Source of the DNA: Aquarana catesbeiana | Lineage: Eukaryota; Chordata; Amphibia; Anura; Ranidae | DNA length: 64,000 nucleotides | Direction: 5' to 3' | Assembly (NCBI RefSeq): GCF_042186555.1 | Contig: NC_133325.1 | Location: forward strand, 674,363,640-674,427,639 | Shown here: positions 34,067 to 45,560 of the stretch, in pieces | Position numbering within the stretch: position 1 is the first letter of the stretch | How the letters are laid out: each line of letters begins with the position of its first letter | The notes under the pieces: model-generated | The model's input: the letters and a program-made list of their open reading frames with translations, nothing else | The model's database searches: none | What the model was told of the DNA's origin: nothing | Translations under genes and position numbers: made by a program

Positions 34067-35424
34067 AATTTATTTTAATAAAGGGGTTATCGCTTCTGGC
34101 TCCAAGCACACGGCACAACCCAGGACAGTCTGTGCTCTTTCAGTGAAATTTAAACAGCCGTGTGCAATAAGTGTAGATGTCTTTATGGTCAAATTTTTGT
34201 TGACATTTTTATTATTTTAGCGCTGCATTTTTGTTATTTACTCTGTGAAGTATGCTAATTTTGTGATTTATACAGTTTTAAAAAGAACCACCTGGATATT
34301 GTGGAGCTTCTAAGTCTTGCCAAAAAGTGTAGCCTGTAAATTCCAGTACAATTTCCAGTACAGTTGTGGCAGGCAGTTGTGAAAGTCATTCTATGGGAGA
34401 GGTCTATGCAGGAGCATTGCAGTAAGACTAGCTGTCTGTGGCAGAGTATCCCTGTAATGCAAAATACAGTATATGCTGCCAGTGCTGACGTTTACCGAAA
34501 ATGCTGTATTTATGGCTGACAATCCCTCTTGAGTCACTCCTGGTCCTGGCAGGCTTTAGCAATGTCCTCTTCTCACTGACGCTCGGATCTGTGGGCAGTC
34601 CATTTCCATCATCCCTTACAGTGCAGGACTAATAACCCTGCATTGCAGGAGTAGGTGGCTTTGCAAAAGCAGTCACACTGAAGGAGCCTACAGGAGCAAC
34701 AAGCAAGAGTTTTTCCTTGTCCCTGTACTCTTAAACTTAGAGGAACTGCAGTCTGCTCACATAATTTGTAAAAACATCTTTGCCATTCTGAAGCTTCTCT
34801 CCAACCACTTTGCAAATTATTTTATATATACTGTGATTCTGTACTTGCCAAATATGCTGCAGAAATCTCCCTCCGCGGAGTCCGGTTGCATCCATTTTAA
34901 CTGTGGGCAACTGAAGCTGCTGCCTGTTCACTTCCAGGATTTACACAGACACACACCTACAGCTCTGCAGCTCTCATTGGCCCTCTTATGACTCATCCCC
35001 CCCTCTCCTTTCCTGGAAAACTCAGGAGTGAGTGTGTGTTGTGCATGATGATGTAAGCCTAGGTTTTTTACCAGACAGGAAGTGGGCCGTATAAGGTATT
35101 TACAGGCAGAAAAAAAAGTTTTACTATCCAAAGTTAAAACAACAAGGGCAGAAGATTTAATAGATGGAAAGTTGAAAAAATGACTGAAGTTTCGCTTTAA
35201 TGAGCAATTAACCTGAGAGGGAGCCCCAGCTGGTCTGGTTTGGGATTTAACCTTACACTATGTATTTACTTGAAACCAAGCATAATAGATGCAATCTCAC
35301 GTACAGGTTAATTCAGATATGGCAAGTTCACTTTAAGCTGAACAGTTGAGATATACGGTAGACCTTTGAAAATTATTTGTGAAAGTGTTAATTTTAATTG
35401 ATATCACATTTTTTCCTCCCCCAG
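34053..35424. other. 3' end of upstream intron
   Basis: No gene other than the acceptor for the next exon. It contains a truncated TTAA-type MITE end ('agtttcgctttaa', 35187-35199). The polypyrimidine tract 'attttttcctcccccag' ends the intron at 35424. Confidence 0.5.
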
Positions 35425-35509
35425 AAATCGAGCAATAGCAGATTATCTTCGTTCCAATGGCTACGAAGAAGCTTACTCTGTTTTTAAAAAGGAAGCAGAG
35501 TTGGATATG
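35425..35509 (+). CDS. pafah1b1: LIS1 exon: LisH motif
   Basis: 85 nt. The first base completes the Leu11 codon from the preceding exon; then 28 codons read [20 protein letters not shown] and KKEAELDM (residues 12-39). This is the bulk of the LisH dimerisation motif, with the conserved I15, Y18, L19, S21, Y24 and F31 in place. Acceptor ctcccccag, donor gtaagt, ending on a codon boundary. Against mammalian LIS1 the only difference is Met for Val at 39, next to the splice junction. LisH mediates LIS1 homodimerisation needed for dynein regulation (family knowledge). Confidence 0.98.
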
Positions 35510-36477
35510 GTAAGTCCTAGGTTTGCTGATTCATGTCTGCTGTCTTTTTTACAATTTGAAAACAAATGGATCTTTATGCCTTCCTCTAAGGGCCTATTCA
35601 CACTAGTGAGTTGGGCTGAACAGTGTGTGCTGAGACACAGTGCATACGCACCAATCCTGACACATTGCATGGTTTACTATGTTTTGCCTTTTTTTCCCTC
35701 GGAACTTTATTGAAAAGCCACAAATAACATTTCATCAAAGTTCTTCTGTTCAATGCAGCAGTATTGAAATGTGGTTGTTTGCGTCAAACCTGCTGCGCCA
35801 AAAAAATGTACTCCTCGGGAATCTGCCCTCATGGCCGTAGTGCAAAATTTATAACAAATTGTATGCTGTTCAAGAAATGCAACTGTCTGCCTGAAGGTTT
35901 GTCAGAAACAGGTACATAAATCTGTCCATGTCTGCACTGAGGAAGGATTATTCACACTGGATACTCCTCCCACGGTGCCCGTCACTATGACGGGTGCATG
36001 ACTAGAGTGTTTTGTATTTTGAGTGGAGCCTGACGGGGAAACTGGGACTAGTCCCTATCAGTTCTGCTTTACATTTGAATGACAGCGCAAAGCAATGGGC
36101 TGAACCATAGTCCAATAGCAGCCCAGTCATTTTCCTAGTATTGGCATTTTCCATATTTGAATATTGACGTTAGCTGTATCCCCATTTACATTTAGCTTTC
36201 AGCTGGGGAATCTCCTGGCCGATAGCTGAGTGGGGCTGGGAATACAGTCCTGTGGGATACTCTTACAAACTATTACAATCGGAGTATTGGTGTACCTCTG
36301 TATGCCAGCTCAGAAGTTTGCTCGTTGCAGCCAGTTTTCTGTTCTGAGAACTTTCAGTAGCTCTTTAGGATTCTCTCGCTATGACAAGGACAAATTCTTA
36401 AAGTGGCAGTAGTAAAAGTTCCTGTAATGTTACTGGCACTGGTGAGAATGTTTGCCTGAAATAGACGTAGGTGGTTC
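35510..36477. other. intron after LisH exon, 5' part
   Basis: A 'agggcctattcacactagtg' end at 35588 suggests a truncated 'ttcacact'-type MITE. No gene. Confidence 0.4.
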
Positions 36478-36481
36478 TTAA

Positions 36482-36972
36482 AGTGGTGTTCCGGACGAAA
36501 TTATACTTTTTAAATAAAAATACCCCTATAATACACAAGCTTAATGTATTCTAGTAAAGTTTAGTCTGTAAACTAAGGTCTGTTTTGTTAGTTTATAGCA
36601 GTGGTTTATTTTATAAACTTACAGCAGGCCGTGGCCATCTTAAGTCTGGGCATCTGAAGCCAGACTGTATTTCTTCCTGGATCTCATCCTTGCAGATCTC
36701 GCACATGCTCAGTGCAGCACAAGCAGTGTAATAGGTTTCAGGTCAGGTTTCACAGCAACGGCAGTGTCAGAGGAAGTTGCCGCCCCTTCCCAGAAGGCAT
36801 TGCAAACAGGAAATGATGCGATGGGCCGTGGCCAGGGAGCAGGAAGTGAAAAATGAATACAGCAGATATACAGTAAGTGCTGAGAACATATTTTTAAAAA
36901 TATCCAATTCGTTTACGGTGCACAGTTTAGTGAGGGATGCTGAAGAGTTGTAAAAGTGGGTTGAACTCCACT
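36482..36972. mobile_element. TTAA-type MITE, copy 1
   Basis: TTAA at 36478-36481 and 36973-36976; ends agtggtgttccggacg and gttgaactccact. It is collinear and nearly identical with 56967-57460 in the same orientation, including 'ataatacacaagcttaatg' and 'gagggatgctgaagagttg'. 491 bp, no protein. Confidence 0.85.
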
Positions 36973-37306
36973 TTAAGCGAACCACCTACCACCACCGTTT
37001 GCTCAATACTAGGAAATAAGAGACCCGTTCAACTTTATTCTACTGTATGAGTAAATCTTGTTATATCTAAAATTAATCTAAAAGGAAACTGGTAGTACTG
37101 GCAGTACACATTTTTTTCAAAATCTGTGTAGAGAATGTTTAATTCTGGAATTCTTGGATATATTGAATATTAAAAAGCCTAAAATTGTATTGTAAAAATT
37201 GTGACTACTTTTGCACAAGTTATGCTAATACTGAAACATTTGCAAAGATTTCCTGAAGCACCGTATTGTGAAAAGGCTAAAATTGCTTCATCCATAGCAA
37301 TGAAAC

Positions 37307-37464
<158 letters not shown>

Positions 37465-37816
37465 GTATGTTGAAAGGAGTACTCCACAGAGAATGGGTGC
37501 AGTGTGGGGAGGTGATTGTAGTGCATATGGCTCTGACTCTGTGCTTCATAAAATTTTATCAGCATTGCATATCTCTGGGTGGCAGAAATTTACTCAAACT
37601 TAAACCTGTTTTGATGGACTTCTGTTCTACAGGCACTTGGGTTCTACAGTGCCTTGAAATGTTTCACATTTTGTCATGTTATAATCAAAAACGTAATTGT
37701 ATTTTATTGTGATAGTGGCACATAATTGTTTAGTGGAAGGAAAGTTAATTAGTTTTCCAAGTTTTTTTTTTACAAATAACTGAAAAGTGTGGTGTGCATT
37801 TGTATTCAGCCCCTTT

Positions 37817-38033
37817 GGCCCTGGTTCACACTGACTGCTGAACTCACACGATTTCATTCCCATGTCAGCCCCCAATTTCAGAAACATCTGTGCGGTATTC
37901 TGCACAGATGTCAATAGAAATCATACCCCGAAATCGTCAAAAGTAGTACAGAAACTACTGTAGGGAATCGGTGTGGCGCGCAAATGCGGCATCACACCGA
38001 TTTGACATAAATCGCATTATTGTGAACCAGGGC
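37817..38033. mobile_element. 'ttcacact' MITE inside Tc1
   Basis: Left ggccctggttcacactg and right attgtgaaccagggc; 217 bp. Tc1 left-end sequence stops at 37816 and resumes at about 38036 ('gctgatacccctaac'). Same family as 14327-14626. Confidence 0.75.
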
Positions 38034-38267
38034 TCGCGCTGATACCCCTAACTAAAATCTAGAACCAATTGTCTTCAGAAGTCACCCAATTTAGTAAATA
38101 GAGTCCACTTGTGTGTAAGTTGATCTCTGTATACATACAGCTGTTCTCCTGGAGAGCGGTTCATTTCAGCATCCGACAATGAAAAGAGTATGGCACAACT
38201 ACAAACCTACCAAGACATGGCCATCCACCTAAACTGACAGGCCGGGCAAGGAGAGCATTATTTAGAG

Positions 38268-38452
38268 CAGTGTTTCTCAACTCCAGTCCTCAAGGTGCCC
38301 CAACAGGTCATGTTTTCAGGCCCTCCATTATTTTGCACAGGTGATTTCATCAGTTTCATTGCCTTAGTAATTACCACAGCCGTTTCATCTGAGGGAAATC
38401 CTGAAAACATGACCTGTTGGGGCGCCTTGAGGACTGGAGTTGAGAAACACTC
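38268..38452. mobile_element. hAT-type MITE inside Tc1
   Basis: 185 bp with ends cagtgtttctcaactccagt and actggagttgagaaacactc, inverted over more than 50 bases. Flanked by identical atttagag at 38260-38267 and 38453-38460. The 8-bp duplication identifies hAT. Confidence 0.9.
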
Positions 38453-38863
38453 ATTTAGAGAAGTAGCCAAAAGGCCCATGGTAACTTTGGAGGAGCTGCA
38501 GGGATCCACAGCTCAGGTGGGAGACTGTTCACAGGACAACTATTGGACTCCATGCACACTGAAGCTGATTTAAAAGCTAGTACCGACGCCAGGAAAAAAG
38601 GAGCGTTAAAAATTTAATTTTATGAGCGTTTAGCATTGGTGTCAATGCGCGTTTAGCCGCCTCTATTCAAAATCAGTGGTTCCCTATGGAAGCCCATTGA
38701 TTTGAATGGAAACGCACCAGAAGTCGGATCATGATGATTCGACTTGAGGTGCAATTTGTGTGCTGAGGATGTTGAAGAGAAATGCCCACCAAAATGAAAA
38801 AAACATTGGCGTGGAGTTCCCCACAGGACGATACTAGACCCTTCGGTCTGGTATGGATTTTAA

Positions 38864-39323
38864 AGCGGGGTTCCACCCAAATTTTGAACAATATCTGTAT
38901 GTATTCTCTTACTTGCCTAGATGCTGACATGCTGTTTAAAAAAAATCGCCGTAATTACCTTTTATTTTTCTATTCTTCTTTGCACTTCCTGGTTCTCCTC
39001 CCGTGGGAGTAGGCGTGTTTCTAGCCTCTCCCAGACTCCTGGGAGCTAGTCTCAGGCTTCCCAGGATGCCACTGAGCATGTGCAGGAACGAGCGGTGAAT
39101 GCTGGGAGCACAGCATTCACCACATCCAGGAAATAAATGCTTGTGGGCTTCAAATGCCCACAATGAAGATGGAAACCGCCTGCAGTGAATAATATAAGTT
39201 ATTCTTTCCGACGAAATCTGACACAGGCGGACATATTACACACAATATGTGAGTATGTAATGCTGAGAAGAAAAGTTTGTGAATGAACTAAAAAAAAAGA
39301 AAAACGATAGGTGGACCCCCGCT
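38864..39323. mobile_element. TTAA-type MITE inside FB2
   Basis: TTAA at 38860-38863 and 39324-39327; ends agcggggttccaccc and ggtggacccccgct. The flanking FB2 sequence closes up as 'gtatggattttaaggggaac', the expected continuous form, so the TTAA duplication is visible. Confidence 0.85.
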
Positions 39324-39794
39324 TTAAGGGGAACTCCCCACGCCATTTTCCGAGCACGCAGCCCGGCAGTTCAGGGGGTAACGAGGTAGCCCCCCCACTC
39401 GCACCATGCTAGGCCACATGCCTTCAACATGGGGGGGCGCTTTGGGACAAGGGGGGGCACCCCAAAGCACCTTGTCCCCATGTTGATGAGGGCAAAAGCC
39501 TCTTCCTAACAACCCTGGCCAGTGGTTGTCGGTCCGAGTGCGGGGGCTTATCGGAATCTGGAAACCCCCAATTACAAGGGGGGGCCCCCAGATCCTGGCC
39601 CCCCACCCTATGTGAATGAGTATGGGGTACATTGTACCCCTACCCATTCACCTAAAAAAAAAAAGTGTCAAACACAGTACACAGATTTTTAAAGTGTTTT
39701 TTTATTAAGGCAGCTCTGACGTCTCTACCGATTTTCTTCTCCTCTGGCGATGTCTTCTCCCTCCGGTCCTTCTCCACCCTGCGCTGGCTGGACG

Positions 39795-40596
39795 TGTTCT
39801 AGCAGTTTCCTGTATGCCCTTTCCAGATACTGTTCATTAGCAAATAGTCCAGATCAGGTTTAAGCTCTGAGACTCCTGCAAGACCAAGCATTGCTAAACA
39901 CAAAATGATCTGTAAGGCTCTCCCATAGCAATCCAGGGCCGCCAAAGTCAAACCCCTCCGCAGAACATTCTGTTATCTAACCTAAATATCCCTGCTCTGC
40001 GTGCAATTGTAGAGCCCGATACCGATTGTCCAGCTCTATCTCTTGCTGGACCAGCCTGTCCAACTCGGTCACCCATTACTCCTGGGGCTGCTTTCAGGAA
40101 TGCCAACCGCCAAGGCCCGCTGGTCACTGGCCCATTGCTCTGGGGTTGGAGAGCACTTGCCCTGTTGCATACAGCGACCTGGAGGGCTCCAATCCAGAGT
40201 CCTTCCTGAATCTGCTGCCTAAGCTCCAGGTAATCATCCACAGATACAGTCCTGGAGTATGCTGAAAGGATGATCCCCACTGCCCCGGAACTCTGATGCC
40301 AGATCCATATCTCCGCTGGGTTGACGGAAGTCTGCTATCCTGATCTTGGATCCAGGTGGAGGTTTGGATGTCCCAGACTGCCGGAAGCATCCCGCCGCTG
40401 CCACCAGTGTAACGAAATGTCCCCCACTCCGCTTGAGTGCTTTCGTCATATACCGCTTCCTCCTAGTCTGAATATAGATATCAGATATTCCAACCGCTGA
40501 CAGGCACAAACTAGGCAGTAATCGTTTGGTTGCTCAACATGGACTGTTTATTGGAACACCATATAAGTCATTGCACACGGCGGACCCAGCATTACA
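39795..40596 (-). mobile_element. LTR-retrotransposon 5' fragment
   Basis: Minus-strand order: LTR 40596-40408 (189 bp, TG…CA, AATAAA complement at 40546-40551), then tggtggcagcggcgggat (40389-40406), a primer-binding site that fits tRNA-Leu(AAG) with one mismatch, then a gag-like open stretch with RTVSVDDYLELRQQ and EGLWIGALQ. It stops at about 39795. Whether it is Gypsy or ERV-like cannot be told without pol. The 3' part and second LTR are missing. Confidence 0.7.
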
Positions 40597-42266
40597 CTGG
40601 GAGATCGCATCAAGTCCACATCCGAAGAAGAATAGAGGGAGAAGACAGCGGCAAAGACCTGGCAAAAGAGCGAGAAGACAGCGCAGAGTGGAGAAGGACC
40701 GGCAGAGTGAGAAGACATCGCCAGAGAGGGGAGAAGAAATCTGAAGCGAAGTCGGAGCTGCCTTAATAAAATACTTTAAAAACCTGAGTACTGTGTGTTT
40801 TATTTTTGACCCGTTTTTTCTTTTTTTTTTTTTCTTTTTTATAGGTTAATGGGTAGGGATACTCATTCACATAGGGTGGAAGGCTGGGATCTGAGGGCCC
40901 CCTTATTAAATGGGGCTTCCAGATTCCGATAAGCCTTGCCCGCAGTCTGACAACCACCGGCCTGGGTTGTCTGGAAGAGGCCTTTGTCCTTGCACCCCCC
41001 TCCCATTTCTGACCTGCCGAGCCATGGTATCGTCCTGGGGGGAATCCCACACCATTTTTTTTTTTTTTTTTTTTTTTTTCCCATTTTGGCGGGTTCCCCT
41101 TCAACATCCTCAGCACACAAGTTGCACTGCACTTCTGGTGCGACTTCTATTCAAATCAATGGGCTCCCATAGGGAACCATTGCTTTTGAGTAGAGGCAGA
41201 GAAACGCCTGACAAGGCTTAACGCTCTGTATACAGCGTTAAACTTTAACACCTTTTACAGGTGTCTGGCGTTTTTAGGACTGCTCTTGAACGCGTTCAGA
41301 CAACAGCCCATAAACTCCCCTGCTAATAACCTTCAAAAAACTGTGCATAGACACATGGCATAACATAGAGGGGAGTTTAAGGGCTGTTAAACTGATGTTT
41401 GTAAGAGTTTGGGCGTTTTGGGGTTTTTTTTTTTTTTTATTTCAGTTTAAGTGTGCATGGAGCCTTAGTTGTGCACTCCACAAATCTGGTCTTTATGGAT
41501 GAGTGAGTGGCAAGAAGAAAGCCGTTGTTAAAAGAAAGCCATACTTTTTGGCCTAAAAACAAAACTCTGTGTGGCAGAAAACTAATGCTGCACATCACCC
41601 TGAACACATGATCCCTACTCTGAGACATGGTGGCAGCATCCTGTTGTAGGGATGCTTTTCATCAGCAGGGACAGGGAAGCTGGTCAGAGGTGAGGGAAGA
41701 TTTATAGAGCCAAATACAGGGCAATCTTAGAAGAAAACCTGTTAGAATCTGCAAAAGACTTGAGACTGGGGTGGAGGTTCACCTTCCAGTAGGACAACGA
41801 CCCTAAATATACAGCAAGAGCTACAATGGAATGGTTTTAGATCAAAGCATATTCATGTGTCATCCAGTTGAGAATCTGTAGGAAGACTTGAAAATTGCTG
41901 TTTACAGATGCTCTCCAACCAATCAGACAGAGCTTCAGCTATTTTGCAAATAATGGGCAAAAATGTCACTCTCTAGATGATGTGCAAAGCTGTTAGTCAT
42001 ACCCAAAATGACTTGCAGTTGTAATTGCAGCGAAAGGTGGTTCTACAAAGTATTGACTTGGGGGCTGAATACAAATGCACGCCGCACTTTTCACATTTAT
42101 TTGTAAAAAATGTTTTAAACCACATCTAATTTTTCTTCCACTTCACAATTATATGCCACTTTGTGTTGGTCTATCACATAAAATTTCTATAAAATGCATT
42201 GGCTTTTTTGGTTGTAACATGACAAAATGTGGAAAAGGGGTATGAATACTTTTTCAAGGCACTGTT

Positions 42267-42795
42267 CATGCATAAATCTATAGCCATGCAAAATCCACTT
42301 GAAACTGTTAAAGTGAACCTGTCATTGAAGTCAAAGTGAAGCCATCCACACAATCCCAAAGCTTGTCAATACAGACCCTTATGGAGGTTTTAAACTCTGT
42401 TTAGAAACATTGAAAGGTCACGATTCCCAAACTGGCAGAGAAGGAGTTAAGAATAGTGGAATAGCTGAAATAAGAGTGTGGAGATTAATGTAATGTACAG
42501 CCTTTGTTTACCTACCCCTCTAGTTCTGGCCTGTTTAAAGTGGAGTTGTCCTTTTTAAGTTGTCCTTTAAATCCTATTACAATAGTCTGTAAAAATGGGT
42601 TTATTGAAAGATTATAGTGGTATTGATGCCATTAGAAATGCGTTCTGTAAGAATTAACAAAAACTCAATCTTGGTCATATTTTGGCATCTATCTGTAGTA
42701 AAGTACTGTAGATAGTTTCTTATATAATTGAATTCTACAGCACATTGATGCCTTTCACACAGCTCTTCCTGTTCAATATGTATTTTACATTTCAG
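42267..42795. other. intron, 3' part before next exon
   Basis: No recognised element apart from a short 'taaagtgaacctgtcattg' word at 42309. Acceptor 'tattttacatttcag' ends at 42795. Confidence 0.5.
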
Positions 42796-42870
42796 AATGA
42801 AGAATTAGATAAAAAGTATGCTGGCCTACTGGAAAAGAAATGGACATCAGTTATCAGATTACAGAAGAAG
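42796..42870 (+). CDS. pafah1b1: LIS1 exon: linker and coiled-coil start
   Basis: 75 nt, 25 codons (residues 40-64): NEELDKKYAGLLEKKWTSVI followed by RLQKK. Identical to mammalian LIS1 over this stretch (from knowledge of the protein). It links LisH to the coiled coil, whose heptad residues begin around L50. Acceptor ttcag, donor gtaatt; both ends on codon boundaries, so skipping would keep the frame. Confidence 0.98.
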
Positions 42871-43014
42871 GTAATTGCATTCGTTTTTGTGAATAAATGC
42901 CTCTTGTATTTATCTTGAATGTGTAGATCAGTATTATACATGGTTGAATTTTTTTCAGATCTTCTACTAAATATTTGTATTCAAACTTGCAGACATCTAT
43001 TTCCAAGTTCTTAA

Positions 43015-43405
43015 AGTGGAAGTCCATGCAAAAACTAAAATCCCTGCATCTATACATACATACCTACATACGTTTTTCTGCAGGCGATCCAACCCGATCT
43101 CCAGCGGCAGAAGCTCTGCTGAGTACACGTCTGACAACGGCTGTGAAATTAATAGGAAGTGACGTCACTCATAGAGTTACTATAGGGCTTCAGTTGACAG
43201 ACGTGTTCTCTGCACCTACCTCCAAAGGGAAGCCTCGGCTCACAGCTTGGCGTGGGTTTAGAGCCTTTGCCACTGGAGATCGGGTCGGATCGTCTGTAGA
43301 AAAGGTATGTATACTTATTTTTTTCTTTTCGGGCCTAGAGAGGCTAGTGTTAGAATGTTGATGGCTATACATGCAGGGATTTTAGTTTTTGCATGGACTT
43401 CCACT
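43015..43405. mobile_element. TTAA-flanked MITE with long inverted ends
   Basis: TTAA at 43011-43014 and 43406-43409. Inverted ends of about 40 bases start agtggaagtccatgcaaaaa. It takes up more than a third of this 1055-bp intron. The interior has 'ggagatcgggtcgga' (43276), paired with 'gatccaacccgatctcc' (43086). Confidence 0.85.
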
Positions 43406-43925
43406 TTAATTTTTATCAGTGTATTTTTACCTCCGTCTGTTTTTTGAGTTAGGATAGGGCAAAAATATGTTGCTTAAGGTGATCGTAAACAATCACCTTG
43501 TAAAAAAAAAAACCCATCCAGTTTTAAAATGGAAATGAAAGCAAAACATTTGTATTTGTTTTTAGAAGTGATCACATTCCCTCTGATCTCAACTGCTTAA
43601 GAGCTGGGGGAGGAGAAGCAACAATATACCGAACTTCTCAGTGAAAGGCTGTGTAAGGGGGAAGGGGGCTTTCAGGGCAAGTCTGATCATTGGAGGCGAG
43701 CAGGCTGAGTTCCCAGCATAGCAAGAGAACTGACCATGGTGTGTTCTCCTGCTTAGTGTGGTCAGTTTTTTAAAGGAAAGCTGTCGGGAACACAAGGGAT
43801 TTCACATAAAGATAACAGGATACTTTTTCATACGTGGTGCGTATCAGGAATATGAAATGTTGGGGTAACAAACGCTTTAATATCAAAGGCTGTCCTAACA
43901 TTTGATTTCCCCTTTCTAATTTCAG

Positions 43926-44132
43926 GTTATGGAGTTAGAATCAAAACTGAATGAAGCAAAAGAAGAGTTTACTTCTGGGGGACCTATAGGACAGAAGAGG
44001 GACCCCAAAGAATGGATACCACGTCCTCCCGAAAAATATGCACTTAGTGGCCACAGGAGTCCGGTCACTCGTGTCATTTTCCATCCAGTGTTTAGTGTTA
44101 TGGTCACTGCTTCAGAGGATGCAACTATTAAG
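43926..44132 (+). CDS. pafah1b1: LIS1 exon: coiled coil and WD repeat 1
   Basis: 207 nt, 69 codons (residues 65-133). VMELESKLNEAKEEF completes the coiled coil; then the linker GQKRDPKEWIPRPPEKY, and WD repeat 1 begins with GHRSPVTRVIFHP (GH at 106-107) and runs to ASEDATIK. Differences from mammalian LIS1: Ile for Leu at 85 and Thr for Ser at 125, both conservative. Acceptor ctttctaatttcag, donor gtattt, which is weaker than the gtaagt donors of its neighbours. Both boundaries are in phase 0. Confidence 0.98.
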
Positions 44133-44165
44133 GTATTTCTAGTGACTTTTTTTGAAGTTGTGTAA

Positions 44166-44544
44166 GGCCTCTTTCACACTGACGATCCGTTCAGGTCCAC
44201 CTGTCAGTTTTTTAGGCGGACCTGAACGGACCCTCCATAGACATCTATGGAGCGTCGGATGTCAGCAGTGACATGTCCGCTGACATCCGACCCGCTCCGA
44301 TCCGAAAAAGTGTAACGGAGGAAAAACCTACTTCTCCATCCATTTTCGGATCGGGTGACGACGGACTCTACGGTCCATCATCATCCGATCCCCCATAGGG
44401 GAGAGCGGCGCTCTGACATGTCCGTCGTTGCACAGTGTGCAGCGACGGACCTGTCATCTGCCTGCTCAGTGGGGATCGGCGGATCGATCCCCCCCGCTGA
44501 ACAGAGTGGGCTCCGTACACGGACACGTCCGTGTGAAGGAGCCC
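44166..44544. mobile_element. Harbinger-like MITE
   Basis: Left ggcctctttcacactgacg and right gtccgtgtgaaggagccc, with TAA (44163-44165) and TTA (44545-44547) outside. It starts only 33 bases after the exon donor. Repeated 'ggatcgg' and 'cggac' words inside. Confidence 0.65.
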
Positions 44545-44810
44545 TTATAGTTGAAACACATTTTTAGAACTGAAGGCAAATTTTAACATTATTTAGGACC
44601 AGCTCCGACCAGAATGCGATGCAGGAAACCTGCATTCCGTGTGCATTCCCTGCGCCATGTTCAGAATGCACTGCACTTGCGAGTTAGCAGTTAACCTAAC
44701 CACTTCCGGGTGGCCCCGCTGCGCAAAATCACGTACAGGTACGGGATTCGTGCCCACGGACAAATGGGATTTATTATAGTAAAACACCATACATAGATAA
44801 AGTGATCAGT

Positions 44811-44948
44811 TTAAGGTTAAAATGGGAATGTGGGAAGCTGAAAATGCTAGCCCTACGCATTTCGACTAAACGGTCTTCAACAGGGGCATAGGCGTGAAAT
44901 GCATAGGGCTAGCATTTTCAGCTTCCCACATTGCCATTTTAACCTTAA
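44811..44948. repeat. 53-bp-arm hairpin
   Basis: Arms 44811-44863 and 44896-44948 are inverted copies with few mismatches around a 32-base loop containing 'acggtcttcaacagggg'. Loop and arms resemble tails of Penelope-like elements ('acgcattt…aacagggg'). Confidence 0.85.
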
Positions 44949-45555
44949 TAAATCTCATTTGTTTGACCTATACCATGTGGAGCTCCCCTTTTTCTTTTTC
45001 CGCGTTTTTCCGCTGAATTATCACCCCGGATCATCCCCTCTTGGAAACTGGGAATTTGAGGGACAGTCGTTCAACTCCCGCTTGTGTCTATCATCATCCA
45101 TCAGGGCTCGCGGCCTACAAGACACCGCTTGGTCTGGATACCACGGGAGATCCTCCCTGTGCCTTTCTGACGCACTGCTATAGGGTATGTGCGTCCTACG
45201 GATCCGGTAAGGGTACCCTCTCATTTTCATTGAATATCCATACGTCTTCTGATGATCACCGTTATCTTCCAACTTGAGGAGATATCCCTTTCACATTTTC
45301 CATATGGACTTTTTTCTATTTGCTGTTCCATATTTCACACAGAACATTTGATTATAATTTGATGTTCACAAATTTTTCACTTCTGCAAGGGTGTTCATTT
45401 TATATTTATATGTTTATTATCACATGTTAGGTACTCTTAGCGCTGCACTTTTTGTTATTTCTCATTGGACTTGGTTTGTTTGTGTGTCAGCTGCTTTTGT
45501 TTTCTGTTTTTTACACTATGGGTTTAGCGCAGCATTTTCTCACTCTACACAATTC
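44949..45555. repeat. probable Penelope-like tail
   Basis: Non-coding, with 'cttgaggagatatccc' and 'aggtactcttagcgctgcac' words near 45275 and 45430 that resemble non-LTR/Penelope tail sequence near 34210. Assignment is tentative. Confidence 0.35.
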
Positions 45556-45560
45556 ACCAT

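Larger units (their letters stand above)
38546..41464. mobile_element. foldback element (FB2) inside Tc1
   Basis: Ends gactccatgcacactgaag and the complementary aagtgtgcatggagcc; flanks ttg (38543-38545) and tta (41465-41467) fit a 3-bp duplication. The interior has the same module as FB1 in two inverted halves: 39330-39795 (minus sense; AATAAA at 39701-39706) and 40615-41100 (plus sense; AATAAA at 40765-40770). The centre is replaced by an LTR-retrotransposon fragment, and a TTAA MITE sits at 38864-39323. Confidence 0.8.
37645..42266 (+). pseudogene. Tc1-type transposon with nested insertions
   Basis: Left end 'cagtgccttgaaatg' after TA (37645-37646); right end 'tactttttcaaggcactg' to 42264, an inverted pair. 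Transposase body is present as decayed pieces: 38050-38260 (leader and 'aacctaccaagacatggcc' DNA-binding region), 38461-38545, then 41465-42060, with 'caggacaacgaccctaaa' (QDNDPK, second catalytic Asp) at 41792 and the C-terminal end before 42060. The first part of the catalytic domain is also partly deleted near 41530. Interrupted at 37817-38033, 38268-38452 and 38546-41464. Unbroken it would be about 1.3 kb. Confidence 0.88.
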
